Positions 34,608 to 43,885 are shown, numbered from the stretch's first letter. The stretch: 64,000 nt of DNA from Lachnospiraceae bacterium (GCA_023663945.1 JAMPGL010000006.1:40991-104990); one strand, 5' to 3'. Numbers and translations: made by a program. The notes: a model not told the origin generated them from the sequence alone.

Positions 34608-35695
34608 AGGTTGGAATATTAACATTTCAAGATACAAATAATTTTGGTTCATTATTACAAACTTATGCACTATATAAAGTATTTGTGGATAATAATATAG
34701 ATTGCGAAGTGATTGACTATCAATGTGAGGAAATAAAGAAGCGTGAATTTAAGTATGAGAATATAAATTGTGTGACATTAAAAAATATAATTAAGCATGT
34801 TCTTTTTTCAAAGGGAAGTAAGAAAAAACATAAGGAATTATTAGAGTTTATAAAGAAGAATGTATCCTTGAGCCGTAAATATGACAGAATGAGCATAGAT
34901 CAGTCAAATGATTATTATGATTGTTTTATAGTGGGAAGTGATATTGTCTGGGGATTGGATGTGACAGGAAAAGATTTTTCATATTTTCTTGATTTTGCCA
35001 GTGATAATAAATTAAAGATGTCATATGCTTCATCTGCCAATGAAATAATCGGGACAGACTATACGAACCACGTTATGAATTTATTATCCCGCTTCGAGTT
35101 GATCGGAGTAAGAGAAGAAAAAACCCAAATGGAACTATTACAGTTTTTAGATGATAAAGAGGTAAAACTGGTGTGTGATCCGACGATGCTTTTGGAGTCA
35201 GGGCATTGGATTGATTTGGCTTATTCATCTCAATATAACAGTGAATTGAAAGGAAAAGAATATATATTGATGTATTTTCCGGATGGTGACGGGAGAATGC
35301 TTTACGATGCAAGATTTCTAAAAAAGAAATATAGATGTGAAATATACTGTATAAATGACAGAATGCCAATTCCGGGAGTGAGAAATATTTATGTTTATAA
35401 AGTTGAAGATTTTTTGTGTTTATTATTAAACGCAAAATTAGTTTTATCAGGTTCATATCATGGTGCTCTTTTTTCCATGTATTTTCAGAAAGAATTTTAT
35501 TATTATGTAAGAGCGCATGGCGAAAGAATGAGGACAATAGCTCCCATATTGGGAGTGGAAAATCGTCAAGCAAAATATATAAATGAAGATGATACTGTAA
35601 ATTATTTGAGCGTAGAAAAAAAGATACAGCAATATAGAACTCAGTCTTACAAATATATTGATGAGATGGTTGGGATAATAAAAAAATATGAATAA
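34604..35695 (+). CDS. Polysaccharide pyruvyl transferase family protein
   Basis: 363 residues, GT-B-like fold. Motifs: VGILTFQDTNNFGSLLQTYA at the start, CFIVGSDIVWGLD, FELIGVREEKTQMEL, and LVLSGSYHGALFSMYF (the SxYHG substrate loop) near the C-terminus. The family adds a pyruvate ketal from PEP to a sugar, giving an acidic glycan; members in gut bacteria often pair with an FrhB-like Fe-S protein, exactly as here (eight-base overlap with the next gene). The precise reaction of this subgroup is not established. Confidence 0.88.
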   Translation: MKVGILTFQDTNNFGSLLQTYALYKVFVDNNIDCEVIDYQCEEIKKREFKYENINCVTLKNIIKHVLFSKGSKKKHKELLEFIKKNVSLSRKYDRMSIDQSNDYYDCFIVGSDIVWGLDVTGKDFSYFLDFASDNKLKMSYASSANEIIGTDYTNHVMNLLSRFELIGVREEKTQMELLQFLDDKEVKLVCDPTMLLESGHWIDLAYSSQYNSELKGKEYILMYFPDGDGRMLYDARFLKKKYRCEIYCINDRMPIPGVRNIYVYKVEDFLCLLLNAKLVLSGSYHGALFSMYFQKEFYYYVRAHGERMRTIAPILGVENRQAKYINEDDTVNYLSVEKKIQQYRTQSYKYIDEMVGIIKKYE

Positions 35696-36905
35696 TATAG
35701 AAGCAAGGTGCAAAAAAGATAAATGCACTGGATGTGGAGTGTGTATAAGTATATGCCCCCAAAATTGTATTTCATATAAAAATGATGAATTAGATAATAT
35801 TTATCCTAAAATTGATTTATCCAGATGCGTTGAGTGTGGTCTATGCATACAGGTATGCCCACAATTGAATTTGATCAATAAAAATAAGATTAAGAAATGT
35901 TATGCGGCATGGTCTTCTGATTGGTCTACCAGAGAAAGCAGTGCGTCTGGCGGAATCGCTTCAGAATTATATTTTTATTTGATAATGAATGGGTACAACG
36001 CTGCAGGAACCATATGGAATGAACGAAGTGTATTATTTAAAATCACAAAAGACGTGAATGATATTATGAAATTTCGTAATTCAAAATATGTTTTTAGTTG
36101 TATTGGGGCGTGTTATGGTGAAATCAGTAAATTGTTAAAGAATAAAGAAAAAGTCTTTTTTGTTGGTTTGCCCTGTCAGGTGGCAGCAATAAAAAAATAC
36201 TGCCAAGTATTGAATGTAAACGAACAGAATTTAATACTTGTTGATTTGGTCTGCCACGGAGTAGTGCCAGCGCAATATTTAAATTCTCATATTGAATATA
36301 TTGAAAAGAAAAAGAAGAGAAGGACAGAGCGTATTTTTTTTCGGAACCCAAAGTTTCAGACAGATAAGTATTATTTTACATTAGAAGATAAAAAAGGAAT
36401 TTTTTATTGTAAAAAGGTAAAATCAGATGATTGCTATCAACTTGCTTACCATAGAGCTTTGGCATATAGGGAGAACTGCTATTATTGTGGATATGCTTGT
36501 GAGAAGAGATGCGGTGACTTGACGTTGTGCGATTATACTTCTGTTGGGAAAATGGGAAATTGTGATTATACAAATGAAAATGTTTCATGTGTAATGATAA
36601 ATACGGATAAAGGAGAAAGAGTTTGGAAGAAAATTATATCTTCCGGGAGAATTTGGGAAGAGGAACGCCCTATAGAAGAAATCACAAATTATGAAAAGCA
36701 ATTGAACGAGCCTTCCCCAAAACATAAGTGTAGAAGAAAATTTGAAGTAGAATATATAAAAGAAAAAAATTTTACAAAAGCGGCACATAAGGCACTGAAA
36801 ATAGATATTTTGTGGAATGTTTTAAATTATATCTTACCGTTAAGAAAAATAAATGATTTTAGAAAAGGGAAAAAATATAAAGTTAATCAGAGAAATATAC
36901 TATGA
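35688..36905 (+). CDS. FrhB-like Fe-S protein (F420 hydrogenase/dehydrogenase beta-subunit family)
   Basis: 405 residues. Two 4Fe-4S motifs at the N-terminus (CTGCGVCISICPQNC, CVECGLCIQVCPQLN), then the FrhB N- and C-terminal domains (ESSASGGIASELYFYL, VFFVGLPCQVAAIKKYC, LVDLVCHGVVP, and CYYCGYACEKRCGDLTLCDY). The organism does not otherwise show F420 use; in glycan clusters such proteins accompany pyruvyl transferases and may supply electrons for a sugar-modifying step. The overlap with both neighbours indicates tight coupling. Confidence 0.88.
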   Translation: MNNIEARCKKDKCTGCGVCISICPQNCISYKNDELDNIYPKIDLSRCVECGLCIQVCPQLNLINKNKIKKCYAAWSSDWSTRESSASGGIASELYFYLIMNGYNAAGTIWNERSVLFKITKDVNDIMKFRNSKYVFSCIGACYGEISKLLKNKEKVFFVGLPCQVAAIKKYCQVLNVNEQNLILVDLVCHGVVPAQYLNSHIEYIEKKKKRRTERIFFRNPKFQTDKYYFTLEDKKGIFYCKKVKSDDCYQLAYHRALAYRENCYYCGYACEKRCGDLTLCDYTSVGKMGNCDYTNENVSCVMINTDKGERVWKKIISSGRIWEEERPIEEITNYEKQLNEPSPKHKCRRKFEVEYIKEKNFTKAAHKALKIDILWNVLNYILPLRKINDFRKGKKYKVNQRNIL

Positions 36906-38281
36906 GCAGACAAAAGGATTTGATGAAGAATACAGCAATTTTAACCTTTGGGAAAATATGCACACAATGCGTAAGTTTTTTTCTTTTGCCACTTTATACA
37001 GCGATACTCGATACATACGATTACGGCACTTTTGATTTGATTATTACATATTGCACGTTATTACTTCCGATTGTCAGTGGGCAATTGGATCAGGGGATTT
37101 TTAGATTTTTAATTGAGTGCAGGGATGATGAAAAAAAACAAATTAATTTATTTTCCTCTGTTTTCGCCGCAGAAATTATTTTGTCCTTACTGTATGCATC
37201 TGTTTTGGGAGTATTTTCCATTGTTGGAAATTTCAAATATGGAATATTTATGATGCTGTATGTAGTACTTCATATTTTTATGGCTTTGCTCATGCAATTT
37301 GCCAGAGGGCTGGGGAATGACAAAATATATGCAATGGCAAGTTTTATATCTGCGTCAATGACGGTTTTTTTTAATGTGATTACGCTGGTAATTATGGAGA
37401 TGAAGTTAAAAGGGCTGTTTGTGGCGAATATTACTGCTCAAGCAGCAACAATTATATATTTATGTGTAGTTGTAAAACCGTGGAATTATTTGAAAATTAA
37501 ATGCGTAAATATTAAGACACTTAAATCATTAGCTAAATATTCAGTGCCACTAATTCCAAATGAACTTTCATGGTGGGTGGTTAATGTATCAGACCGTACT
37601 ATTGTGTCCTATATTTTGGGAGTTTCTGTTAATGGTATTTATACGGTGGCTAATAAATTTTCCAATATGTTTATTAGTTTTTATAATGTATTTAATCTTT
37701 CATGGACAGAAACAGTTGCGCTTCATTATTATGATTATGACAGAAATGATTTTCTCAGTAAAACAATGGAAGTAATGTTTAATATGTTTTCATGCGCCTG
37801 TTTTATTGGTGTTTCATCCATGCCGTTTATATTTCCGATTATGGTGGATGAACGGTATTCAGCCGCATATAATCAAATCATTATTTTGTTTTATGCAATG
37901 CTTTTGCGTATTGTTGTTGGTTTATATAGCGCTATTTACGTAGCGGTTAAGGATACTAAAAAAATTGCTTATACATCGGCAATGGCAGCAATGGTCAATA
38001 TTATAGTTAATTTGCTTTTGATACATAGAATGGAACTTTATGCTGCTTCAATATCATCAATGGCGGCGTTTGGAGCTATGGCGATTATTCGTGTGATAGA
38101 TATTAAAAGGAAAGTCAATATAGGAATATCGCGAAAAATATTTTGCTTGAATATAGCAATGGCTATTACACTTGCAGCAACATACTACATAAATAATACA
38201 TTGTTAAATATTGTAATGTTTATCGTAGTATGTATTTATACAATTGTGGTAAATAGAAACGCATTAAATTATATTAAATGA
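36902..38281 (+). CDS. Wzx-type oligosaccharide flippase
   Basis: 459 residues with about twelve to fourteen membrane helices and the polysaccharide-biosynthesis (MATE/MVF) family start NTAILTFGKICTQCVSFFLL. SVPLIPNELSWWVVNVSDRT is the typical mid-protein motif. Flips the polyprenyl-linked repeat unit across the membrane. Overlaps the FrhB-like gene and the next gene by four bases each. Confidence 0.88.
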   Translation: MSRQKDLMKNTAILTFGKICTQCVSFFLLPLYTAILDTYDYGTFDLIITYCTLLLPIVSGQLDQGIFRFLIECRDDEKKQINLFSSVFAAEIILSLLYASVLGVFSIVGNFKYGIFMMLYVVLHIFMALLMQFARGLGNDKIYAMASFISASMTVFFNVITLVIMEMKLKGLFVANITAQAATIIYLCVVVKPWNYLKIKCVNIKTLKSLAKYSVPLIPNELSWWVVNVSDRTIVSYILGVSVNGIYTVANKFSNMFISFYNVFNLSWTETVALHYYDYDRNDFLSKTMEVMFNMFSCACFIGVSSMPFIFPIMVDERYSAAYNQIIILFYAMLLRIVVGLYSAIYVAVKDTKKIAYTSAMAAMVNIIVNLLLIHRMELYAASISSMAAFGAMAIIRVIDIKRKVNIGISRKIFCLNIAMAITLAATYYINNTLLNIVMFIVVCIYTIVVNRNALNYIK

Positions 38282-39696
38282 AATTTTCCATAAATACAAT
38301 TCTTCAGCGGAAATGGAGTGAGAAAGTGAAAAAAGCAAACAGAACTCTTTTTATATTGATGTATGTTTTTTCTATGCTGGTTCTGGAAGATGTGGAGATT
38401 ATAGGGTTAAAGCTGGCAGTTTTTTTGCTTTTTGTCCTAGCAGTAGTGCAGGCAGTCAATCTTATTGGACAAATGCGAAAGGAGAAGAGGAAGCTTAAAA
38501 TAGAATACAAGACAGACCTCGCTATGATTGTTATTTTGGGGTTTGAGTTAATATCAATTATCTTAAAGCTATTTCAAAATCCGTTAGAGGGTGCTGTTGA
38601 CTATCAGTTTCAGGTTATTCTCCTGTTGATTGTTTTCTGGTACTTTTTTATAAAGGAAACAGATGAGCTTACATATCAGCATTTAGATATTTCGCTGTAT
38701 ATATGTCTGGCAGCAATGGCTTTTTTTCTTCTTTATTCTTTGTGTGATAAGAGGCTGGTTTGGCTGATAGATGGTATTTTGGAAAATTCAGGTGTAAGCG
38801 CTTCTTATCTGATAATTCCCTGTCTGATCTGTATAGTCCAGTATTGTATGTGCAGGGATAAATTTCGTTCCGTTTTTTACATATTAGCGGCATGCGTTAG
38901 TTTTTTTAGTTTGATCGTGAATCACAATATTGTCAGCTTTTGGATGATGGCATTTACCTTTTTGGCAATTCCGATTTTGTTCATGCCTACGGCGGAACTT
39001 GTAAAGAGGGACATGCAGATGATGTTTATTTTTTTCTTTATGCTCAGCAATATGAGTCTGTTGACCAATTACACGCTGTTGTTCCGGAATGTTCCTGTAT
39101 TTGACCTTCAAAGCAGTGTGTATTTGGAACTTCTGCTGGCAGCAGGAGGAATTGCTTTTTTTCATTATTGGGAACACATTCCGGAAGGAACAGATTTAAA
39201 CAGGCTGGTGCTCCGTAAAATGCATAAAATATATCGTTTAACATTAGTGGCGGCTGGAATTGTGTTTTTGGGAATTATCATTGGTGGAGACTATTTCCGT
39301 ACCTTGCCGGATGGTATTGGATTTAATATGGTAAAAGGATTTGCAATTCCATTAGTAGAAGAGATAAAGCAAACAAGAAGCGGCTTTGTGGAATGCTTGC
39401 AAAGCAGTGTGGGGAGCTGGGGGCTGTTACTTTTTTGGACAGTTTTGGTTATAGAAAAAATGAAGAAAAATTATAGTTTTGAGAAAACGATGACCAGCAT
39501 TTTCATATTGTTTACTATAATATTTATACTGCAATGCTTTTTCTGGATGCCGTCTATTCATGTGCTGCCATTTTATATAGTAATGACTGTGTCGGCTGTA
39601 TCATACAAGGAAGAAATTAAAAAGGTATCCGGCATTAAGGTCAATCACCTTAATCTTGATAATAGGAATAAAATTTGGGAGGAATTTGGAAAATGA
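38278..39696 (+). CDS. Wzy/O-antigen-ligase-like polytopic protein
   Basis: 472 residues, about eleven hydrophobic helices, a large outside loop around residues 330-390 (YFRTLPDGIGFNMVKGF.. RSGFVECLQSSVGSWGLLL). Position directly after the flippase and this topology suggest the polymerase or ligase of the glycan. Sequence conservation in that class is poor, so the call rests mainly on context. Overlaps the flippase stop (ATGA). Base composition returns here towards that of the core genome. Confidence 0.6.
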   Translation: MKFSINTILQRKWSEKVKKANRTLFILMYVFSMLVLEDVEIIGLKLAVFLLFVLAVVQAVNLIGQMRKEKRKLKIEYKTDLAMIVILGFELISIILKLFQNPLEGAVDYQFQVILLLIVFWYFFIKETDELTYQHLDISLYICLAAMAFFLLYSLCDKRLVWLIDGILENSGVSASYLIIPCLICIVQYCMCRDKFRSVFYILAACVSFFSLIVNHNIVSFWMMAFTFLAIPILFMPTAELVKRDMQMMFIFFFMLSNMSLLTNYTLLFRNVPVFDLQSSVYLELLLAAGGIAFFHYWEHIPEGTDLNRLVLRKMHKIYRLTLVAAGIVFLGIIIGGDYFRTLPDGIGFNMVKGFAIPLVEEIKQTRSGFVECLQSSVGSWGLLLFWTVLVIEKMKKNYSFEKTMTSIFILFTIIFILQCFFWMPSIHVLPFYIVMTVSAVSYKEEIKKVSGIKVNHLNLDNRNKIWEEFGK

Positions 39697-40205
39697 GGAA
39701 GAAGACGGTAAACTTATTAAAATTACAGGCACTCATGGTGCTCTTGATTCTGTGCTGTGTTTTACGGGCAAGGGCGCAGGAGGATCAGGTGTTGGAAGCA
39801 ACAGAGTATAGCCAATTTATGACCGCAAAGGAAAAAGTGGAGGCAAAAGAAACGCCGGAAAGAACTGCTGCAGTGGTCATTACATATGAACCGGGAGACA
39901 TGATTTATGTTACAGGAAAAACAGAAGAGGGCTGGTATGTGACGCTGTATCAGGGAAAGACAGGGTATATCGAGGCAGATACTACAGGGAAGAGTCTACA
40001 GGAGATGGCATTGGATATAGATGCGTTGAATCAGGAAATGGAGCATGCGCAGGAAGAGGGAAAGCTTATCATAGAGGAGACTGAACGGTATCGGGCGGAA
40101 GTAAGGCGTTCTAAAATTTGGGGAACGGTGATAGCTCTTTTAGTGATAGGCATTATAATAACGGGCATTATTTCGACTGGACAATTTGGCAAGAAGCAAG
40201 AATAA
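39693..40205 (+). CDS. SH3-domain membrane protein
   Basis: The start is ATG 39693 with GGGAGGA ten nt upstream. 170 residues: N-terminal hydrophobic signal/anchor (LKLQALMVLLILCCVL), a bacterial SH3-like domain (AVVITYEPGDMIYVTGKTEE then GWYVTLYQGKTGYIE), a charged coiled-coil segment (~105-135), and a C-terminal membrane helix (GTVIALLVIGIIITGII). Overlaps the polymerase-like gene. Such domains bind peptidoglycan or glycan; the role here may be wall attachment or length control (inference). Confidence 0.75.
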   Translation: MRKKTVNLLKLQALMVLLILCCVLRARAQEDQVLEATEYSQFMTAKEKVEAKETPERTAAVVITYEPGDMIYVTGKTEEGWYVTLYQGKTGYIEADTTGKSLQEMALDIDALNQEMEHAQEEGKLIIEETERYRAEVRRSKIWGTVIALLVIGIIITGIISTGQFGKKQE

Positions 40206-40218
40206 TCAGTATTATTAT

Positions 40219-40248
40219 GGAGAGGGATTGACAATCCTTCTCTTTTTA
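40219..40248 (+). terminator. Terminator at the end of the polysaccharide cluster
   Basis: GAGAGGGATT (40220-40229) pairs with AATCCTTCTC (40233-40242), with one G-T pair and a tight GAC loop, followed by TTTTT. Confidence 0.85.
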
Positions 40249-40255
40249 TTGTAGG

Positions 40256-40275
40256 ATAATAACAGATGTTATACT
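40256..40275. promoter_or_regulatory. Palindrome over the -10 of the TetR gene
   Basis: ATAAC-agat-GTTAT (40259-40272) overlaps a -10-like TATACT (40270-40275). Typical of an autoregulatory TetR operator, here inferred. Confidence 0.4.
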
Positions 40276-40293
40276 AAGGAGAGGAAGAGCGAT

Positions 40294-40839
40294 ATGGCAA
40301 GAAAAGAAATGATTACAAGGCAGGACATTATAAATGCGGCATTTGCAATCCTGCAAGAAGAGGGAATAGAGCAGGTAACCGCGCGGAAGCTGGCGGCCAA
40401 GGCAAACTGCTCCACCCAGCCAATCTTCCGGGTCTACAAGAATATGGAAGAGCTGACGGAGGAGCTTTTTACACGTGCGTGTGAGTTTTTTCAGGAGTAT
40501 TATTCGGGATTTCCGAGACAGACGGTAACGCCTTTTGTCAATCTGGGTTATGCTTACATTAAGTTTGCCGGAGAGCACAAAAAGCTGTTTGAGTTTGTGT
40601 TTTTGTCATCGGAGCGGTTCGGCAGGAGCATGTACGATCTTGTGAACGGGAGCGGCGGAAATGTGAGCAGGGAGATTCAGGCTGCCGCCGGTCAGGGGTG
40701 TGACGATGCAAGCGGTCTGTTTATGAAGATGTGGATATTTATCCATGGGGCGGCATGCATGGCACTGACAGGGGATTATGACCTTTCAGAGAGTGAGACG
40801 GTACAATTGCTGAAGGATTCCTACAAGGCGTTCAAGTAA
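40294..40839 (+). CDS. TetR/AcrR-family regulator
   Basis: 181 residues. N-terminal DNA-binding domain: ITRQDIINAAFAILQEEGIE, VTARKLAAKANCSTQPIFRV. The C-terminal ligand domain is helical (AYIKFAGEHKKLFEFVFLSS) and matches the WHG-like TetR C-domains in length. Ligand unknown. It is followed 15 nt later by an RpiR-type regulator, so the two may be co-transcribed. Confidence 0.87.
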   Translation: MARKEMITRQDIINAAFAILQEEGIEQVTARKLAAKANCSTQPIFRVYKNMEELTEELFTRACEFFQEYYSGFPRQTVTPFVNLGYAYIKFAGEHKKLFEFVFLSSERFGRSMYDLVNGSGGNVSREIQAAAGQGCDDASGLFMKMWIFIHGAACMALTGDYDLSESETVQLLKDSYKAFK

Positions 40840-40854
40840 GGATACGGAGGGGAA

Positions 40855-41784
40855 ATGGAACAACAGGAATATGATATTATAACCCGAATGAATGAAAAGT
40901 TCATGAAAATGAGCAAAGGGCATAAGGCGGTCGCCTCCTACATTTCAGACCATTATGAACAGGCGGTATTTATGACGGCGGCAAAGCTGGGAGAAACGGT
41001 AGGGGTCAGTGAATCCACGGTTGTGCGCTTTGCATCGGGGCTTGGCTACGAAGGCTACCCGGAATTTCAAAAGGAGTTGGAAAGCTGGGTTAAAAATAAA
41101 TTAAATACAGTGCAGAAGATTGGAACCAAGTATGGCAAAAGCACTCAGTCCGAGATATTGAGTTCCGTATTAAATGCGGACATTGAAAAGATACAGGATA
41201 CGCTGGTCAGTCTGGATGCGGCGGCATTTGAGGCGGCAGTAGATATTATTCTGGAAGCGGAGACGATTTATCTGGTTGGGGTGAGAAGCTGTGAACCGCT
41301 GGCGGATTTTCTTCATTTTTATTTGAACATGATCCGGGGAAATGTGGTGCTCGTCAAGACTACCAGCGTGACAGAGATGTTTGAGCAGATGATTCGGATT
41401 TGTGAAAGGGATGCGATTATCGGCATCAGTTTTCCAAGGTATTCCATGAGGACGCTGAAAGCGATGGAGTTTGCCAATGACAGAAACGCCAAGGTGATTA
41501 CGGTGACTGACAGCATTCATTCGCCTATGAATCTTTATTCTTCCTGCAATCTGCTGGCAAGAAGCGATATGGTTTCTATCGTGGATTCTCTGGTAGCACC
41601 GTTAAGCCTGATCAATGCGCTGGTGGTGGCACTGTGTCTAAAGAGACCGGAGGCGGTCAAAGAAAATCTGGAAACGCTGGAAGAGGTGTGGAATAATTAT
41701 CAGGTTTACTTAAATGACGAGATTAATTTTATTGATGAAGAGCCGATGCTGAATTACCCGCTGAAGCGGAAAGAGGAATCATGA
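40855..41784 (+). CDS. MurR/RpiR-family regulator (HTH plus SIS)
   Basis: 309 residues. HTH_6 domain at 1-80 (GHKAVASYISDHYEQAVFMT, VGVSESTVVRFASGLGYEGY), SIS sugar-phosphate-binding domain at ~125-260 (AETIYLVGVRSCEPLADFL, IIGISFPRYSMRTLKAMEFA). Family members sense phosphorylated sugars. GGAGGGG lies right before the ATG. Overlaps the next gene by four bases, so it may be co-expressed with the flavoprotein and cmk rather than regulating a nearby sugar operon. Confidence 0.9.
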   Translation: MEQQEYDIITRMNEKFMKMSKGHKAVASYISDHYEQAVFMTAAKLGETVGVSESTVVRFASGLGYEGYPEFQKELESWVKNKLNTVQKIGTKYGKSTQSEILSSVLNADIEKIQDTLVSLDAAAFEAAVDIILEAETIYLVGVRSCEPLADFLHFYLNMIRGNVVLVKTTSVTEMFEQMIRICERDAIIGISFPRYSMRTLKAMEFANDRNAKVITVTDSIHSPMNLYSSCNLLARSDMVSIVDSLVAPLSLINALVVALCLKRPEAVKENLETLEEVWNNYQVYLNDEINFIDEEPMLNYPLKRKEES

Positions 41785-43043
41785 GCGGCAGGATATTAGT
41801 GGTCGGAGGGGGAGCCGCCGGAATGATGGCGGCAATCGGTGCTGCAAAGGCAGGCGCCAAGGTAACACTGCTTGAAAAGAATGAAAAGACCGGAAAGAAA
41901 TTATACATAACCGGAAAAGGCAGATGCAATCTGACTAACGCCTGTGAGTCCGATGATTTTTTGGGGCATGTGATCAGCAACAGCAAATTTTTGTACAGCG
42001 CCTTTTATCAGATGGATAACCGGGGCGTGATGGAATTTTTTGAAAAGGCGGGCTGTAAGCTGAAGACGGAGCGCGGAGAGCGGGTTTTTCCGGTATCCGA
42101 TCATTCCTCCGACGTGATTGCGGCGTTAAACAGGCAGATGGAAAAGGAACGGGTAGAGGTCTGCCTTGAAACAACCGTGGAAAGCCTTCTTCTTAATCAG
42201 GAGAAAAGGGCGGTCCGCGGGGTGCGTCTTACGGATGGAAGAGAGCTTGCCGCGGATGCGGTGGTCATTGCCTGCGGAGGGAAATCCTACGAGACTACAG
42301 GGTCTGACGGAGACGGTTATAAGCTGGCGGTACAGGCAGGTCATACCATTCGGGAGCTTCATCCGGCGCTGGTGCCCTTTACGGTAAAAGAAGAATGGTG
42401 TAAGCAATTGCAGGGGTTATCGCTCCGCAATGTTTCCGTCGTTCTTCAAAAGGATAAAAAAAGAATCTACGACGGCTTTGGGGAAATGTTGTTTACCCAT
42501 TTCGGCGTCAGCGGACCGCTGATTTTAAGCGCAAGCAGTTATTACGTTAAAAAGTACGATCATACGCCGGCACGGCTTTGTATTGACCTGAAACCGGCGC
42601 TTGACAGAGAAACACTTGACCGGCGCCTTTTAAGGGATTTTGAAGAAAATAAAAACCGGCAGTTCAAGAATGCGCTGGACGGGCTTCTTCCCGGGAAGCT
42701 GATACCTGTAATCATAGAGCTGTCAGGCATCTTGCCTGAAAAACGGGTCAACGAGGTGACAAAGCAGGAGAGAAACCGTTTGACGGAACTCCTAAAAGGA
42801 TTGGAGCTTACGGTTACCGGAACCAGGGGATTTGCGGAGGCAGTCATTACTCAGGGGGGAGTGAACGTAAAGGAGGTCAATCCTTCCACCATGGAATCCA
42901 AGCTGGCGGGCGGTCTTTATTTTGCAGGGGAAGTGTTGGATTTAGACGGGCTGACGGGAGGGTTTAACCTTCAGATTGCCTGGTCCACCGGATGGCTGGC
43001 AGGCATCAGCGCGGCAAAAGAAAAGGAGAGAGAAGTAGATTGA
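41781..43043 (+). CDS. YhiN/HI0933-type FAD-dependent oxidoreductase
   Basis: 420 residues. The dinucleotide-binding motif VVGGGAAGMMAAIGAAKAGA is followed by ITGKGRCNLTN, diagnostic for this family, and the C-terminal VTQGGVNVKEVNPSTMESKL and GEVLDLDGLTGGFNLQIAWS close the FAD site. The family (also named aminoacetone oxidase-like) is widespread and its physiological substrate is unclear. Commonly found upstream of cmk in Clostridia, as here. Confidence 0.9.
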   Translation: MSGRILVVGGGAAGMMAAIGAAKAGAKVTLLEKNEKTGKKLYITGKGRCNLTNACESDDFLGHVISNSKFLYSAFYQMDNRGVMEFFEKAGCKLKTERGERVFPVSDHSSDVIAALNRQMEKERVEVCLETTVESLLLNQEKRAVRGVRLTDGRELAADAVVIACGGKSYETTGSDGDGYKLAVQAGHTIRELHPALVPFTVKEEWCKQLQGLSLRNVSVVLQKDKKRIYDGFGEMLFTHFGVSGPLILSASSYYVKKYDHTPARLCIDLKPALDRETLDRRLLRDFEENKNRQFKNALDGLLPGKLIPVIIELSGILPEKRVNEVTKQERNRLTELLKGLELTVTGTRGFAEAVITQGGVNVKEVNPSTMESKLAGGLYFAGEVLDLDGLTGGFNLQIAWSTGWLAGISAAKEKEREVD

Positions 43044-43110
43044 AAAATCAAGGATTTTTCAATTGTGAATTTGTGCCTGCGGTCCAAATATCGCAGGCTG
43101 AGAGAAAGGC

Positions 43111-43791
43111 ATGGTTATTAGAATGAGCTATCAAATTGCAATAGACGGACCGGCGGGAGCCGGCAAAAGCACTATAGCCAAGAGAGTGGCAAAAGAAAAG
43201 GGAATGATTTATGTGGATACCGGAGCCATGTACCGGGCTATGGCATACTACCTTTTGCAAAAAGGAGTCCGCGCGGAAGATAAGGAGAGCGTGGAACAGG
43301 CGTGCGAGGGCGCGCAGATTACCATCTGCTATGAGAACGGCGAACAGGTAGTTCTGCTAAACGGAGAGAACGTAAACGGCGTAATCCGCACGGAAGAGGT
43401 GGGGCAGATGACCTCCACCGTGAGCAGATACCCAAAGATCAGGGAGAGGCTTACCCTGCTTCAAAAGGAGCTTGCCCGGACAAACAATGTAGTGATGGAT
43501 GGAAGGGATATAGGAACCTGTGTGCTGCCGGATGCGGATGTAAAGGTATATCTTACCGCCAGCGTGGAGGTAAGAGCCGGGAGAAGGTATCGGGAATTAA
43601 TGGAAAAGGGCGTAAGCTGTAATCTTGAGCAGATTGCCGATGATATTGAAGCCCGGGATAAGCAGGATATGACCAGGGAAATTTCTCCCCTTAAGCAGGC
43701 GGAAGATGCAGTTTTGGTGGATTCTTCCAATATGACCATTGAGCAGGCTTCGGAAGCGATTTTGAAGCTGTGCGGAGGAGAACAGCGGTAA
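43111..43791 (+). CDS. cmk: Cytidylate kinase
   Basis: 226 residues. P-loop in IDGPAGAGKSTIAKRVA, then MIYVDTGAMYRAMAYYLL, VMDGRDIGTCVLPDADVKVY and the C-terminal QDMTREISPLKQAEDAVLVD, all Cmk hallmarks. Phosphorylates CMP/dCMP. Two starts are possible: ATG 43111, with a purine-rich GAGAGAAAGG directly upstream, or ATG 43123, giving the more usual MSYQIAIDG start; the function is unaffected. First gene of cmk-ispH-rpsA, a conserved Clostridia order. Confidence 0.95.
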   Translation: MVIRMSYQIAIDGPAGAGKSTIAKRVAKEKGMIYVDTGAMYRAMAYYLLQKGVRAEDKESVEQACEGAQITICYENGEQVVLLNGENVNGVIRTEEVGQMTSTVSRYPKIRERLTLLQKELARTNNVVMDGRDIGTCVLPDADVKVYLTASVEVRAGRRYRELMEKGVSCNLEQIADDIEARDKQDMTREISPLKQAEDAVLVDSSNMTIEQASEAILKLCGGEQR

Positions 43792-43824
43792 GAGATTTGG
43801 GGACTGTGCAGAGGAGAACAGCCG
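43768..43824 (+). repeat. Short direct repeat at the cmk 3' end
   Basis: CTGTGC-GAGGAGAACAGC recurs 36 bp (12 codons) apart, at 43768 and 43804, matching at 19 of 21 bases. The second copy lies after the stop, in the cmk-ispH gap; a weaker third trace is around 43850. Confidence 0.6.
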
Positions 43825-43885
43825 GAGACAGTTTTGAAATTGTCCGCCGTGCTGTAAGCGGAGAGAGGAAAGGTTTGGGTTTAAG

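Noticed and set aside
35073-35762. 229-codon minus-strand frame
   Set aside because: Antisense to the pyruvyl transferase and FrhB-like genes; its composition reflects AT-rich coding on the other strand.
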